Assembly (NCBI RefSeq): GCF_001640805.2
Contig: NC_066853.1
Location: 20,731,242 to 20,795,241, forward strand
From: Lates calcarifer
Taxonomy: Eukaryota > Chordata > Actinopteri > Centropomidae
Length of the DNA: 64,000 nucleotides
Direction: 5' to 3'
Below the pieces are notes generated by a model. That model was not told the origin of the DNA, did no database searches, and saw only the letters and a list, made by a program, of their open reading frames with translations. The translations under genes and the position numbers were made by a program. Below, one piece after another: positions 1 to 12,922 of the stretch (the first letter of the stretch is position 1; every line of letters begins with the position of its first letter).

Positions 1-726
1 CTGTGCCAACACCGCTCTTCAATTTGCTGAGTGTTGTACAGCTCCCTTCACATTTGCTTGTTCCTGGGGACATGTAAAGAGAGACTGCCTAGTGAGCAAT
101 ACAGCACTGAGCTGACACGTGGAGGTGGAGGTATATACTTGCTTAAAACGAGTGAGGATTCAATTTAATATTGCAAGTGGAGGCTTGAAAATATCAATCA
201 CAAGTTGTCTGTAGGAACAGAAACAGCTCTGTTGAGTATTTGAGTGTTGGTAGATTGTTTTGGACTGATGGGCACTGTAGAGGTCTTCTGAGTCTTGGGG
301 GCGTTGTCTGTGTTCATGTTTGGATGGGCTCTGTTGGCATTTGACAGCTCCGCTCTGGACTCATTTCAGTGTCTGGGACATCACTGTGTTACCTGTGTGG
401 CTGAGTCAGAGGCTGGCTCATTGCTTGATGTCTGTCTGCCCACTGGGATTCTCTCCACCTGCTTCTATGCAAAGAAGTCACAAGTGTTAGGTGGTTTTTC
501 ACAGCAGTAGCAACAGCGGTGGCACTGGTATTCCTGAACTCTCAGGACTCTCCACACTGCTGTAATTGTTTTGCTGTGTGTAAACACTTTGCGTCAGTCA
601 CACCTCTACACGGAGTGATTCACTATTCCCTAAGCATCCCTGGACGGAGGCAGGCAGTGAAAGAAAAGGTGAGGGAGGATTTGCCAAGAACCAAAGCACA
701 TAAGTAGTTACAGTCAGGTTGGTACC
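1..726. other. 5' flank and probable 5'UTR of tgfb1
   Basis: No coding exon is recognised here; the short open frames lack family features. The sequence leads directly into the tgfb1 start codon, so it should hold the 5'UTR and proximal promoter. A consensus AP-1 site (TGAGTCA) lies at 402-408, about 320 bases before the ATG. AP-1 control of the mammalian TGFB1 promoter is established, but whether this site works here is inference. No convincing TATA box was seen. Confidence 0.4.
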
Positions 727-3700
727 ATGAAGCTGGCACTGTTGATGCTCATGGTTGTGTACATGGTGGGCAACGTAAGTGGTATGTCTACATGTAAGAC
801 TGTGGACCTGGAGATGGTGAAGAAAAAGCGCATAGAGGCCATTAGGAGCCAAATCCTCAGTAAACTGCGTTTGCCTAAAGAGCCTGAGCCAGATCAGGCT
901 GGAGACGAGGAGGAAATCCCTACCACTCTGCTGTCCCTCTACAACAGCACCAAGGAGATTCTGAAGGAGCAGCAGGCTGAGGTCCACACAGAGATCTCCA
1001 CAGAGCAGGAGGAGGAGGAGTACTTTGCCAAGGTGCTGCACAAGTTCAACATGACCAGTGAGTACCAGAAAATGTGTATTATGCACCATGGACAGCCGAT
1101 GGCTTAACTACAGCACTAAGAATGTCATGTAATAATATGACTGTGATTTACGTTCCTACATTTACAGGCATTTGAGGCACACTGTACACACACACAGGGA
1201 AGCAAAAATCTGCAAGATGCACTGTTTCCATAAAAAAGGGTCATTCTACAGATCTTACATTAACATTTGCTAATAGTGGGGGAGCCCAATAGCTGAGTGG
1301 TTAGGGCACATTGCTGCATGTCATTCCCCTGCTTTCTTTCTCCACATTCCCTGTCTCTCCACTGTCAAATAAGGGCACAAAATGTTCAAAAATAATAAAT
1401 AAATAATAACTAATAATAAAAAAAAAAACTGTTGCTAATGGCAAAAGGAAATCAGCAGGTGTCCTTTGGAATGAGAACTATTGCATACATGTAAAAAATC
1501 TGATGCACTGTTTTTCAATGACATTGTTCAACAGCGATCATTTTGTTGGCCCCACCAAATTTCAGCATAGCATAAGTCTTAGAGTTTTTGCTGGGATAGA
1601 CAAACTTTGTGGCTACAGCCCAAATTAATCATCATTTGCCCAATGGCTGGTGTCAATTCTAATCTTGTCTATAAATTCTCTCAACATGTGAACCCCTTCA
1701 GATCTCCACCCAACGTCTTCAGGCAGCTTGAGGAGTTCAGAGATCACAGGCGTTACAAGTTAGCAAGACTGTGTGTTGCATCTGGTCTGATGCTCTGTGT
1801 TGCTTTCGTGGTATCCACGGCATTTTTACTGCTTTATTAGTGCTGTTTGTTTGGCTAGCCTACATACACTGTTTGTTCAGCCAAATGGTTTTTGGCTGTA
1901 ATTGAGCAATGACTCTAAAACTATTATGATACACATATTTTTTTGGTTTTTGTTCCTTTGCTCCATTGTTCTCTACATGCCTATACTCCTCACCCTATCA
2001 GGCAGGCATCCACACTATCCCTCTTTTATCCACCACTTCAAAAGAAAAGACTTGAGTGGATGGACCATGCTCAGGAGTGCGCAGACCAAAGGGAGAACAA
2101 AGGAACTTTGAGAATGAAGGGCATGATTTTGTTTTGCTCAGATTAAAAGCAAAGAACAGGGGAGAGAATAGAAAAATGAGATTAGAATAGACATGAAATG
2201 CACTCCTTCACCTTCACTCGTCTCCTTCTCTCTTTCATTTTCTTTTCCTCTTTCTCTCTCTCTCTTGCCCTGTCCCTCAGGGACTGGGGGTTTCCTGTAA
2301 CTTGAGCATTGGGTTCTCCCTTGCTTATCCTGTCACCTGTTCTCCATCATATCTCTTTCTCTTTCTTTCTGACCATTTTCCATGTAATTTCCATATCTCT
2401 TTGCCCTTTGATTACCCGTCTCTCTCTTTCTGTCTCTCTCTCCTCCCGTCTAGTTCCTCTCTGGTGTGTTTCCTGAGCCTATTATCAGTGTGTTTGCAGC
2501 GTGTTTGTGACAGGGCAGCTTGGCAGGAAGGAAGGCAGGCTGATGGCCACTGAGATCTTGAGTGACTCAGGTCCGGTGCAAGCGGTGCCCATGGGGAGCA
2601 TGTGTTTCCTACCTCTGTGGAATGCCAGAGAACACCCATCTACTGTCCTAACCCTCAGTGCAGTCCTTTAAACAGAGCCTGCCTCCACACACTGGGAAAG
2701 GGTGACGGCCAAGTTATGAGTGTACGTGTGTAGACCCACCAAGAACTGTTTTGCAATTATTTAAAAAAGACACGCACACACTCATATAAGGGGGTGTGGG
2801 AGACAATCCAATGTCTGCTCTTTTCTGGGAAGTAGACAGAGGACTATATTTGAACAAAGTAATCATAATAGAAGTTTTTAAAATATTCATTAACGATCCA
2901 ATGCGTCATTTCAATTTGTGGTTCTTTTTACTGCACGACACACACTTTATACCCTGAAACAGCCTATGGGGATGCATATTTGTGTGCACAGCATTTTAAA
3001 ACTTAATAGTTGTAGTCTCAATCATTGTAATTGTGTGATGGATTAAACTAAATTCCTTCTGCCAGTTAGCAGTAACATCCTTCCCTTGAGGCCCACACAA
3101 ATTCACATCTTGCATTTAACATGGTATTGCTCTTAATGTAATTCAGCTCATTTTATAGAGGGAACTCTTCCCTCCTTTAGAAATCAGCCACTGTGCCATT
3201 CAGGATTGAGATGAGTTCACTGCTCTGGAATAATTATTATATTTAAGAGTAAATAAAGTTGCCACCACCCTTAGATGGAGAAGAGTGGTCCCGACACCAT
3301 GTGTAAAACATGGTGAGGTGGGGAAACAAGACATTGACGAGTGGGATGTGGGAAGGTGGAGCCGAGTATATGAAGGAGGCAGGTATTTAGCCTGTTGCTG
3401 GAATCTGGTTCCTCCCACTGGTAATTACAGGGCTGTCTACCTACCTGTCACAACAGCTGTCCCCGGCTTACCTGCGGATAGGCCCTGATTCAACACACAA
3501 ATCCCCCCCCACACCCATGTTAGTATGCTGGCTAGGGTGCTATCTTTACCCCTATCTGGAGGAGTGAGGCCTTATCTTAGCTTCTCATGGAGAAGAAGAA
3601 ATTTTAACACTTTGTTCCCTCACAGTGTTGTATGTTGATCACATGAACAGCTCAGTGATAATCCACCAGAGGCCATGCAAGCTGTGTTAATTGAAAAGTA

Positions 3701-5255
3701 GAAGTGAGGATAAAGCTTAACCGTAATTATGGTGCTGCAGCCAATATGCTTCTTCGGGGAAGTGACTTAATTTCCTGTTTCGTAAACAGTTCTCTAACCC
3801 TTAACACATTTATCTCAGTTTACTTTAACTTGCTAGAGATGATGACTTTCCGTGCTTGGTGTTGCTTGGTACATCACTGCCAGTTCACTGCTCTCCACAT
3901 ACTGTACATGGTTGTGACGCTCTGTGTTTCCATTCATTCACTTACAACCAAACATTTGACTCTGCTCTGGGTGGGACCAGTAAAATGTCATCTCATTTCC
4001 CTTTGCACTCCACACCAGCCCTTTTCAGTTTCAGTTTGGCTTCGATACAAGGGGTGAAACACTACCTAAGCAACAACACAGATGGTGATACTGGTAAATG
4101 ATACACAAGCAGCCGTGACATGAAGAATCCTTGTACAGCCTTGTACAGACTATGCGGTGCAAGTTTGCGAGGATGGGTTGTAGCTGCTCCCGGACTTGAG
4201 AGTAGAGAATCCTGGCTTTGGCAGGCTGAGGCACAGTAGGCGGTTTGGGCCTGGGTCAGACCCCATTAATACACATCTGCAATCTTTCTGCACCCCCACT
4301 CACACCCTTCCACCCCTCTGTGTGTTTTAATTATATTCAAATGAGTGCATTCTTAACACATTCAGCTTGTTACAACCCCCCATCCCACCCCTCACACCTC
4401 TTCTCAGTCTCTCTTTCTACACAGCATTTCACTCTCAATCATATGCCTGCATGCGCTTATCATTGTTCATCTCTGCCTGACTTAATCCTTTGTAATGTAA
4501 CGCTGGTAGATTTATGGTGTTAAAGCCTTCAGTAGCTTGGCTCTGTTTCCCATCAAGCTCTGCATGGGGAATGTTCCTGCTGTCATGATATGGGCAGGCT
4601 CTGGAATAAAACTTGCAAATATGGGCAGCAACACTGTAAGAAAACAAAACACTCTCTATGGTCAACTTTACAGCAGCTGGAATAGATGAATGTTTGGCTG
4701 CAGTTCTGATTATTGAGTAAGACTATGAACTTGCCTATTCCATTTATTTATTTATTAATGTGTATATAGAATTATGGAAAACATGTTTGAAAGAACTTTT
4801 CATGAACATCTTAGTGTGAGTTAGCTTAGCAGAGTTGTATGTACCAAGTATGAAAATACAATAAAGTAAACACTTGTAATAGCTAATAAAAGCTTAACTG
4901 GTAAGTTTAAGGACCTGATATTTTGAACTTCATATCCATTAATTGTTCAGTACAAGCACCTATTTGTCCCACTACAGTGTTCTATTAGTTTTAAAAAATC
5001 AGAAAGTTTCCAAATGATATTGTAGTATATTTTTGGTGTTTAGTGTTTACTGTAAAGACCATAACTGTGGTTTGCCAACTATCAAAAACACACCAGAGCT
5101 CCATCATCACAAGCTCACCAGAATTCAACAAAATGGATTTGTCTAATACCAAAACCTTTCAGTCCTGTTGTCCTTTCTCTAATATCGATTTTTGATCAGG
5201 AACAAGAAAATAGAGAATAGAGGGAGAGGAGAGAAACAATACAGGTATCCAAGTG

Positions 5256-5293
<38 letters not shown>

Positions 5294-7974
5294 TGTTTTA
5301 ATATGTAGAATCTGCTTACATAGAGTCCTGATCCAATATTTATATTTTCCTACATAATGTAGCTGGATAGTGCTCAGTAGTTTTGTCTTTCTACATTTTT
5401 GAACAAAATAACAAATTCTGAAAGACAAAAAAAAATCAAAGATAGCTCTTAAAAACACAGAACAAAAAGGCTGGTTTGAGACACAGGATTTATATGACAA
5501 GTGGTGTGGAATACTCAAAGGATCAGAAATTGATTAGGTATGATATACTAATAACAAGCAGCTTATAGAACATTTCTGTTTTCCATGTTTCTCTCTAATA
5601 TGCACATAAACAACTTGCTAGTCTGAAATAGCTGTATGAAATCTCCAAATAAGTAATTCCCCCTTTTTAAATCACACAGGAAAAAATTACACAGATGTCA
5701 ACAAGCTCACAAACATCGAAATGCCCTTCAACATCTCTGAGATACGGCAAAGTGTGGGGGATTACCGCCTGCTGACGAGTGCAGAGCTGCGGATGCTCAT
5801 CAAGAGAACCTCGATACCTTCTGAGCAGCGGGTGGAGCTGTACCGGGGTTTGGGGGCCTCAGCCCGCTACCTCGCTTCCCGTTTCATCACTAACGAGTTG
5901 AAAGACAAGTGGCTGTCATTTGATGTCACTGAGACCCTGCAGAACTGGCTCAGAGGGACTGGTGAGTTACAGTAAAGAAGTGCTTTTCATCTTGTGATTT
6001 AGCATTACACTTACCTCTGTCCATCTGTTTACTCTAGCCCATGAGCAATCTTAATGACATTTACCTTCACAGATAAAGTCAGCAACAAGATATGTTGTAC
6101 ATTTCTGTCTTTTCAGAGGATGAGCAGGGTTTCCAATTTCGCCTGTTCTGTGGATGCAGTAAGAATGGGGAAAGTGTTGAGAGTAGCTTCAGTTTTTCCA
6201 TCGCCGGGATCTCAGGCGGTAGGGGAGATATAGGAACGTTACAACTGATGGCCCAACCGCCCTACATCCTGACCATGTCCATCCCTCAGAATGTCAGCAG
6301 CCACCTCACCTCACGCAAAAAACGCTCCACCGAGACGAGGGATACATGTACAGCGTAAGCAGCCCCACACATGTCACTGGATTTTATTTCACAGACATTT
6401 TTAAAGCCCTACTAGGCAACCTAACCCACTGGCAGCTACCTCTCACTGGCAGTGACATGTAGAAACATTCCAACTATTCTGATTAACCACCTTACAAGTC
6501 TGTGGTGATTTTAATAGTTGTATTGTATGAGTTCTTTATCTTGCTCAAAGACACTTAAATGTGTTGGTTGGAGGAGCCAGCATTCAAACCACAAACCTTC
6601 TACCTTTTAAGCCACAGCCACACTGGAGCACTGGCTCAGTGCTGTGAGGAGACATTTTATATTTTACAGTTTTGATCTACTACATGGAAGTAAAGTGGTT
6701 GGTATATCAGACACCAGACTTAGGGGAATAGCATGGCTCTTAGGGGCTTTGTTTAGGATGGGAAGACTTCTCAAATGCAGCTGCAATTTGTACACCGATG
6801 GAACATGTGAAATCTTATATTAAAATTCTTCTCTGTGCAGCTTTAAAATTGACTTACATTCTACAGCAACTAAAATCTCTATGCATCTCGCCATACACCT
6901 CACTTTACAAAAGATAAAGATCCCGTTTTTGCTTATGCAGCCAGACAGAGACCTGCTGCGTGCGGAGCTTGTACATTGACTTCAGAAAAGATCTGGGCTG
7001 GAAGTGGATACATAAGCCGACGGGCTACCACGCCAACTACTGCATGGGGTCCTGCACCTACATCTGGAATGCTGAAAACAAATATTCTCAGGTATAGTGC
7101 AACACCTCACTGTTGTTTATGATTCTACATCTGATTATGTGGTTTATTGAGGTACACTGGTTTGGCATCTTTGTCACAAGTTCAGTTTCGTCCCCGCTGG
7201 TTATTGAAGAACTGTTTTGATTCACACTCAAGTCTGTGTTGTATGAAAGTCAAGGCTTGTTAAGAGGGTTTTAAATGATAATCAATTTGTTGGTCACGAC
7301 TAAGACATCACGTTGGGCTCAGGGAAATTGTGATTGGCATTCTTTTTTGACACTTTATAGACTAAACTGTTGATTGACTGATTAATCAGCAGTATATGAT
7401 AACAGTGACGTGCTAAGTATTAATGACAGTAATCAGTAGTTGGAGGCCTCATTCAAAGCCACACTACGCTCTAGGAAAAGCAGTGTTGGTCTGTCAGTCT
7501 ACCACTTTGGTCCTGACAAAAATATCGCAACAGCTATTGGATGGATTACCGTGAAATTTGGTACACACATTCACACACATGGGTTTTTAACAAACACCCT
7601 TGTCTATTACAGTTTCTCTGGAACATGTCATGTCAGTGATGAAATTCTGAGCTAAGTTCTTTGTTTTCTCATGTTTCCATCTTATTAATGGTTTACAGAT
7701 TTTGGCCCTGTATAAACATCACAACCCAGGAGCCTCTGCCCAGCCCTGCTGTGTTCCCCAGGCACTGGAGCCACTGCCAATCCTTTACTACGTGGGCAGG
7801 CAACACAAGGTATCTATACTGCAGCCAAGTAACCTTCATTCTGGGGTGAAATGTTTATTGAACATTTTATGTGAAAGCAACACTTCTAAATGATTTATCA
7901 CATTACTGCTGATTTTTCACTTTCAGGTGGAGCAGCTGTCCAATATGATTGTGAAGTCTTGCAAGTGTAGCTAA
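727..7974 (+). CDS. tgfb1: Transforming growth factor beta 1 precursor (six coding exons)
   Basis: Secreted cytokine precursor. Coding exons are 727-1057, 5680-5961, 6117-6354, 6941-7091, 7699-7809 and 7927-7974. All have GT-AG junctions with matching phases and give 386 residues (human 390). A signal peptide covers about residues 1-19. The latency peptide follows, with Cys23 placed like the mammalian cysteine that bonds LTBP/GARP, N-glycosylation sites at 108, 113, 128 and 263, the Cys216/Cys218 pair and an integrin-binding RGD at 240-242. A furin site RKKR (271-274) releases a 112-residue mature domain, the canonical length, with the cystine-knot cysteines and the ending SCKCS. The ATG is chosen because the signal peptide starts there. 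Exon 2 spans what are two exons in mammals (human TGFB1 has seven). No break was seen. Which teleost paralogue (a or b) cannot be told from the sequence alone. Confidence 0.95.
1275..1430 (+). mobile_element. tRNA-derived SINE fragment with A-rich tail
   Basis: The stretch begins near an A-box-like tagctgagtggttaggg and continues with the body text familiar from teleost SINEs (ctgcatgtcattcccc, then a CT-rich part and ctgtctctccactgtc). It ends in aataa/aaataa units and a run of A. It sits in tgfb1 intron 1. The family name was not resolved. Confidence 0.6.
1643..1840 (+). CDS. Possible small tail-anchored membrane protein ORF in tgfb1 intron 1
   Basis: This 65-codon open frame starts at an internal ATG; an earlier in-frame ATG lies at 1607. 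The first 40 or so residues are polar and basic, with a charged stretch [14 protein letters not shown]. The last 23 residues are hydrophobic and end directly at the stop with FLLLY, the layout of a C-terminal membrane anchor. An acceptor-like ccccttcag precedes the charged half, so it could also be a terminal exon. No family was recognised, and a chance frame or repeat fragment is equally possible. Confidence 0.2.
   Translation: MAGVNSNLVYKFSQHVNPFRSPPNVFRQLEEFRDHRRYKLARLCVASGLMLCVAFVVSTAFLLLY
5262..5292. repeat. Poly(T) run in tgfb1 intron 1
   Basis: About 31 T residues in a row, on the plus strand, roughly 390 bases before exon 2. It could be the poly(A) tail of a minus-strand retroposed element, but no recognisable element body was found next to it. 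Confidence 0.8.
7475..7600. mobile_element. Dispersed teleost repeat fragment in tgfb1 intron 5
   Basis: The text accactttggtcctgac followed by gcaacagctattggatggatta and a gaaatttggtacacacattca-type segment resembles a repeat seen very often in percomorph introns and intergenic DNA. It is truncated and shows no coding capacity. Identification is from memory of the repeat. Confidence 0.5.
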
Positions 7975-9245
7975 AAATACAACATGGCACACTGCTCTGC
8001 CTCCCTTCAAACATACACAGAGATGGAACAAGTCACATCTGAGACCACAGAGAGGAGTGTTTGACAGAGACAAAGAGGAAGAGAATAATGTGGACAAGAG
8101 GAAAATAATATTTAAAGTAATCACGATCTTTGTGGTCAAGCTGCGAGCTCTGCCAGGATGTGGAAGCACATCAAACCATGGACTTCTTTATATAGATATT
8201 ATAGATAATATTTTTTATGTGTATATACATTTTCCTTGCAGAACCAAAAACATCTGTCTTGAAATGAATTAATTTATTTGTTGGATTGACAGATGCACAT
8301 GTAATGTATGTGTCAGTTTGACATAGAAATGGTTTATTATTATTAAAAAAAGGTTGGATAAAGGAAGCCAAAGGACACGGGGACCAAAATGACCTTGATG
8401 GAAGAACGCTTTTGTTTTCACCGATGATGGTCTGGGACACTTCTGTTTGCCACATCATCTTCCTAAAGAGGTCACAATTTACGGTGCTAAATCCCAGGTA
8501 TGGAAAATAGTGGTTGTTGAGGTTTTTCCTGGACAAAAATGCTGCAGGTGTTTTTGGAGAGAACTGCACCGTAAAGGACAGCAGACAACCACAGGGACAG
8601 TCCTACCTGGGAAAACTCCCTCTGACTGAGAGGCTGGAGCTGTTGGCCCACTGAGCAACGTTTCATGCGAACCGTCCATCAGTTTCACTTGCTTTGTTTG
8701 TTTTTTCAACCCACGTGATTTTTACAATGCTTTTTTGTCACTGTGTTTGTGTTCATAATTGAATGTCAGCTTGTCTTCGTGCTGTTAAAGCCATGAGTAA
8801 TATCAGTGGTGGTAAGCATGATGACACCATGTTTTTCTCCCTGTCGGGATTAACAGCCGGTTTGTTGTTTAGATGGTGAGGGTCAGGGGATGTGGTTGTG
8901 GTGTTGGTTTTAGGAAAGAGCCATTCAGACTTGATACACACATTTGCTGTTTTGTTTTTGTCTTTGTTGTGGGTTTTGGTTTTTTGCTATAGTACATTAG
9001 GGGCAATTTATTGCCCTTTATTTCAGGACAAATTTTTATTTTCATCTGAAGTGTGAAGCTTTTTGCACAACTCTAGAATTAATTCATCTTCTATGATTTT
9101 TTTAGGATTTTTTTTTCAGCTTACCCAATTTTATAGTGCACTTACCATTTGAAATTTGTATCTGTAAATATTTAAAAAATTTGAAATAAACATTGATGTT
9201 AAATTAACACGTCAGAGTGGAAGATTTTGTGAGCAAAATAAAACC
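7975..9245 (+). other. tgfb1 3'UTR
   Basis: A non-coding stretch follows the tgfb1 stop. Two AATAAA signals lie near its end, at 9185-9190 and 9237-9242, so the transcript likely ends shortly after one of them. AT-rich, U-run-containing sequence in the last 400 bases is typical of regulated cytokine 3'UTRs. No miRNA site was assigned. Confidence 0.6.
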
Positions 9246-12200
9246 ACATGCGATGTTTCCACTTGTCAGAGGACTGTGTTGTGAAAGTGTGTGTGTATGA
9301 TACTTGTCAGTGCATGCATGTGTATGTGTGTATTAATTACGGTAAGGGGAGAGAACATTTTACAAAATAAGCACAAACTGAAACACGCACACACAAACAT
9401 GAATGAATGGTATCTACAACTCATTTAGGTTATGGTTAGCTTAGGTAAAAACCCTTGGCTGAAAATATAACTTGACTGTTACTGAGAGTAGGCTGATATA
9501 GATCAAGGCTGTAGTTCAACACTGATGTACAGTGCCCCCACCTGCACACACCTACCTTTTCTCCTATTTTTTCAGTATAAAGCTGCTTCTACTTCAATGC
9601 CTCTCATTACCTCTCTCAGCATGAACAGATGTGCACACGTATGATGCTTCCTCCAGGAAATTTTATACAACCAGGTTGTGACAGTTTGCAATGACTGTCC
9701 AATGTCAGAAGAGAGATCTACCAGTGGAAAAGCGTGGCATATGCCAGGTGCGTGTGGTCTATTTCTGGGCAACCAGTGGATGCCTGTTTACTCTGGATGA
9801 CTGTAGACTGACTGAAGAAGAGCACCAAGCCCTGCTGGGCTTCACTGACTGCAAAGCCGACTCCAGAGTTCCCGGACACTCAGCCCTTCTCTTGGCACTG
9901 CCTTCACCTGAAGGGATGCACACCATACCAACATTTCATTTACTATCTATGTGCACCCCTCCACCCCCACCCTACCAGCCCCACCCCTCTCCCTCAGTAC
10001 TCAAGGGATTACTGGCAGCCCACGAGGCTGAATTGGGAATGAGGAGAGCAGGTCCAGACCCGTTGGTAAGTCCCAGACTTAAGGGCAGTGACTACATGGA
10101 AAATTAAACACACATACTGTACACATGCACATGAAAACACTGAACCCACTGACACACAGCCACGGCTCGCACATCAACGTCAAAAGCCTTACATAAGCTT
10201 TGTGCTAGTGAGTGGTGTGGGGGATGCTTGTGCTGCTAACAAGGTGACAGCGATCTGTGCTATCTTGTTCCAATGCTGGTCATGTTACCCAGGGTTCCTT
10301 TGGAAAGCACAGGAATTTTTCTCCTGTGAGCCAACACAGAGAGTGCTTGTTTGGAAAGTGCTCCTCAGAACCAGATAAACAAAGTAAAATGAAACATGAT
10401 CAGCATAATTAAATCCCCCTTTGTCTCACCTCTCAAAATGATTTAGACAGATCTGTTGCCAGGTCTTGATTTTTAATGGTGCAGAGGCAGAATGTGCACT
10501 GTGTTATCTTGGCTGGGCAAATGTAATTGGAATGTTAAAAGGTTTTTTCCTCTCCAAGAAAACAAGACCATTACTGAACCTAAACAAGCAAAACATGAGG
10601 TTTTTTTTTGGATGAGACAAGATCATTCAAATTAGTTTCTAAAAATGCCAGCACTTCCACCTGTTTTACTTTCCCTGTAATGACCAAACAAAGAGTATGA
10701 ATGTCAAGAGGCTCATAAATCTATCGTGGTGTTAATGGAACAGTCCCAGAGGGAAGTCAAACTCAAGTAGGCTTGTCCTTCTAACCAATGTTCATTTCTC
10801 AGCAGCTGCTTCCTCTTGAGCCCTCTGGCTTTTCATGGGACTGAAACAAACTGCTGACACCTCCTGCCACGGATTGAAGCACATCCCAGAAATGCTCCAT
10901 CCAAAGGGAAAAAAAGGGGGGCACTTGAACTCACCGTACGACATATGAGTGTTACACAAGAGAAGAGAGTGAAGACGGATGCCTGCAGCATTTCAGGGTC
11001 AAGCAGGTGTTCTTTTACCACTAACACAATCCACGTGCCGAGTTTATATGACTGCATGAGTAACTAGAAAATTGTTCTGTTGTTGCACTTCATCAGAGCG
11101 AATAAGTCATTCAATTTTGGAATAATTGCCTCTTTAATTGCATCCATGTGCTGTGCTTCATTGTCTTTTATCTGCAAATATGAAAGGCTCCTTTTCATGT
11201 AACGCTGCCCAAAATGTTTTCTCTTTGTGGCGTTTTTACAAGTTCACAATGAAAACTGATCATGCTGAACGTAAGCTGATCCGCCACGACGTCGGTCTTG
11301 AAATGCTATTTTGGGTTCTGTCTTATTACAACATCTATGACATTCGCAATTATATGTCCACTGATCTTTTGCCACAACTGGTCATTAAAAGTGGAGCAGA
11401 GAAGCGGCCTGGTGTAATTCTTGTGGACTCAGACGAAGCTGACTGTGACCTTAATAACACACCCTGGTGTCCTGCTGCTGCTCAGCTCTGTTTCACAAAC
11501 ACACAGCTGCTCAAAGCCATTGTTGCTCCAGGTGCTAAATCTGTGCATGCGTACACACACACATATTAACAAACACGCCTCCCTACTCCCAGTTATGACT
11601 GTTTCGTCATTGAATTTCAATTCATTTTAATCGAGGGCTGTCATTTCTCTTTACAGTGAGACTTATTTTATTATTTAAATTAGTCTTTGTTGAAAAATAA
11701 CATCCTAACTATTTTACATCGCTATAACGTGTTCATTGTAAACTTTTTATTGCTGGTAAATATACCTACTGATATAAGGGATCTGGCTGAATACATTTGA
11801 GGAAATTCTTAAACATTTCCATATTTTTATCTTTTCTCTATGCTGGATCTTAAACACGACATTGTGATATTTTGTTCTTACTTATTTAGGTTAACCTTAT
11901 TTATTTAATTAAATCTAAAATGGTCTTAGTCTGGAAGCCATATTACAATCACATTAAAGAGTAAAATCAATTTTGGTCTGTGTTTTTGTTTCACTTTCAC
12001 ATGTTCGTAAAGACCTCGTCACTTAAATGATTCAAATCTGAACCATTGACGGCCCTTTGAGGAAGTGAGGACCAGTGAAAATAACATCACTCTTAAGGTC
12101 AGAGAAATTCCCCACAGTTTCTACAGACAAACAGACTACTGATTTTTTTTAGTGTGTGTATGTGTGTTAAGGCAGTACTAGCTGAATACGCAAAAGGTTA

Positions 12201-12851
12201 GCTGTGAGTTGACAGGTTTTCTCCTCTCCACCTGTCCTGTCTTTGCCCCTCTCACTTCACACCTGTAGCTCAAGCCAAGATCGTTATCACAGTCTGAGTC
12301 AGCCTCTTTTCTCTCTTTTCCTCTCTAATCTTTTTGTTAACCCCTGTCAGCTCTTTGAAGATTCCCTGGGCCATTTTGAGTTATCACCTGAACTAAACAA
12401 CAAGGCAAGTGATAGGGGAAGAAAACTGATGTATGTGGGGGGTTGAATGAGGGAGAGATAGAATAAAAGACCACACACCTTTGCTCACTATAGGCATTCA
12501 GCTAAAATGTTTTAGCACAAATGTCTACAAAATAAAAATTCACTTGGGAAAAACCTTCATTTCCTTTTCACCAGATGTGCTCTATTGTCATGCACATAAC
12601 CAGTAGCTAACATCATAGCTTAATACATGGAGGATCAAAGACAGAGGAGAAACTCGAACCCTCTTCAAAGTGAAAACTACAAAGGGAAAGTATGATAAAC
12701 CATGTGAGAGTGTCTGAGTGTGGTTATAAAGCATGCTGCGCCCTGACTCATTTGCTGGACCTCAGTAAGTAAGAAATGTTTTCTAAAAAAGGAAAGGTAC
12801 CAATTACATCTCTGGACTGGCTCCTTCTCACGGTACCGCCCCTCTGTTTCC

Positions 12852-12853
<2 letters not shown>

Positions 12854-12918
<65 letters not shown>
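12854..12918. repeat. Compound (CT)n(GT)n microsatellite
   Basis: A run of CT units to about 12892 changes directly into GT units to 12918. Confidence 0.95.

Positions 12919-12922
<4 letters not shown>

Noticed and set aside
9691..10107. A 138-codon open frame on the plus strand downstream of tgfb1
   Set aside because: No domain, a low-complexity Pro/His stretch, no splice or promoter context, and no family recognised. Chance frame.
11138..11569. A 143-codon open frame in the tgfb1-ppp5c interval
   Set aside because: The longest frame of the interval, but its composition and its end in a CA repeat look like chance. No similarity could be recalled.
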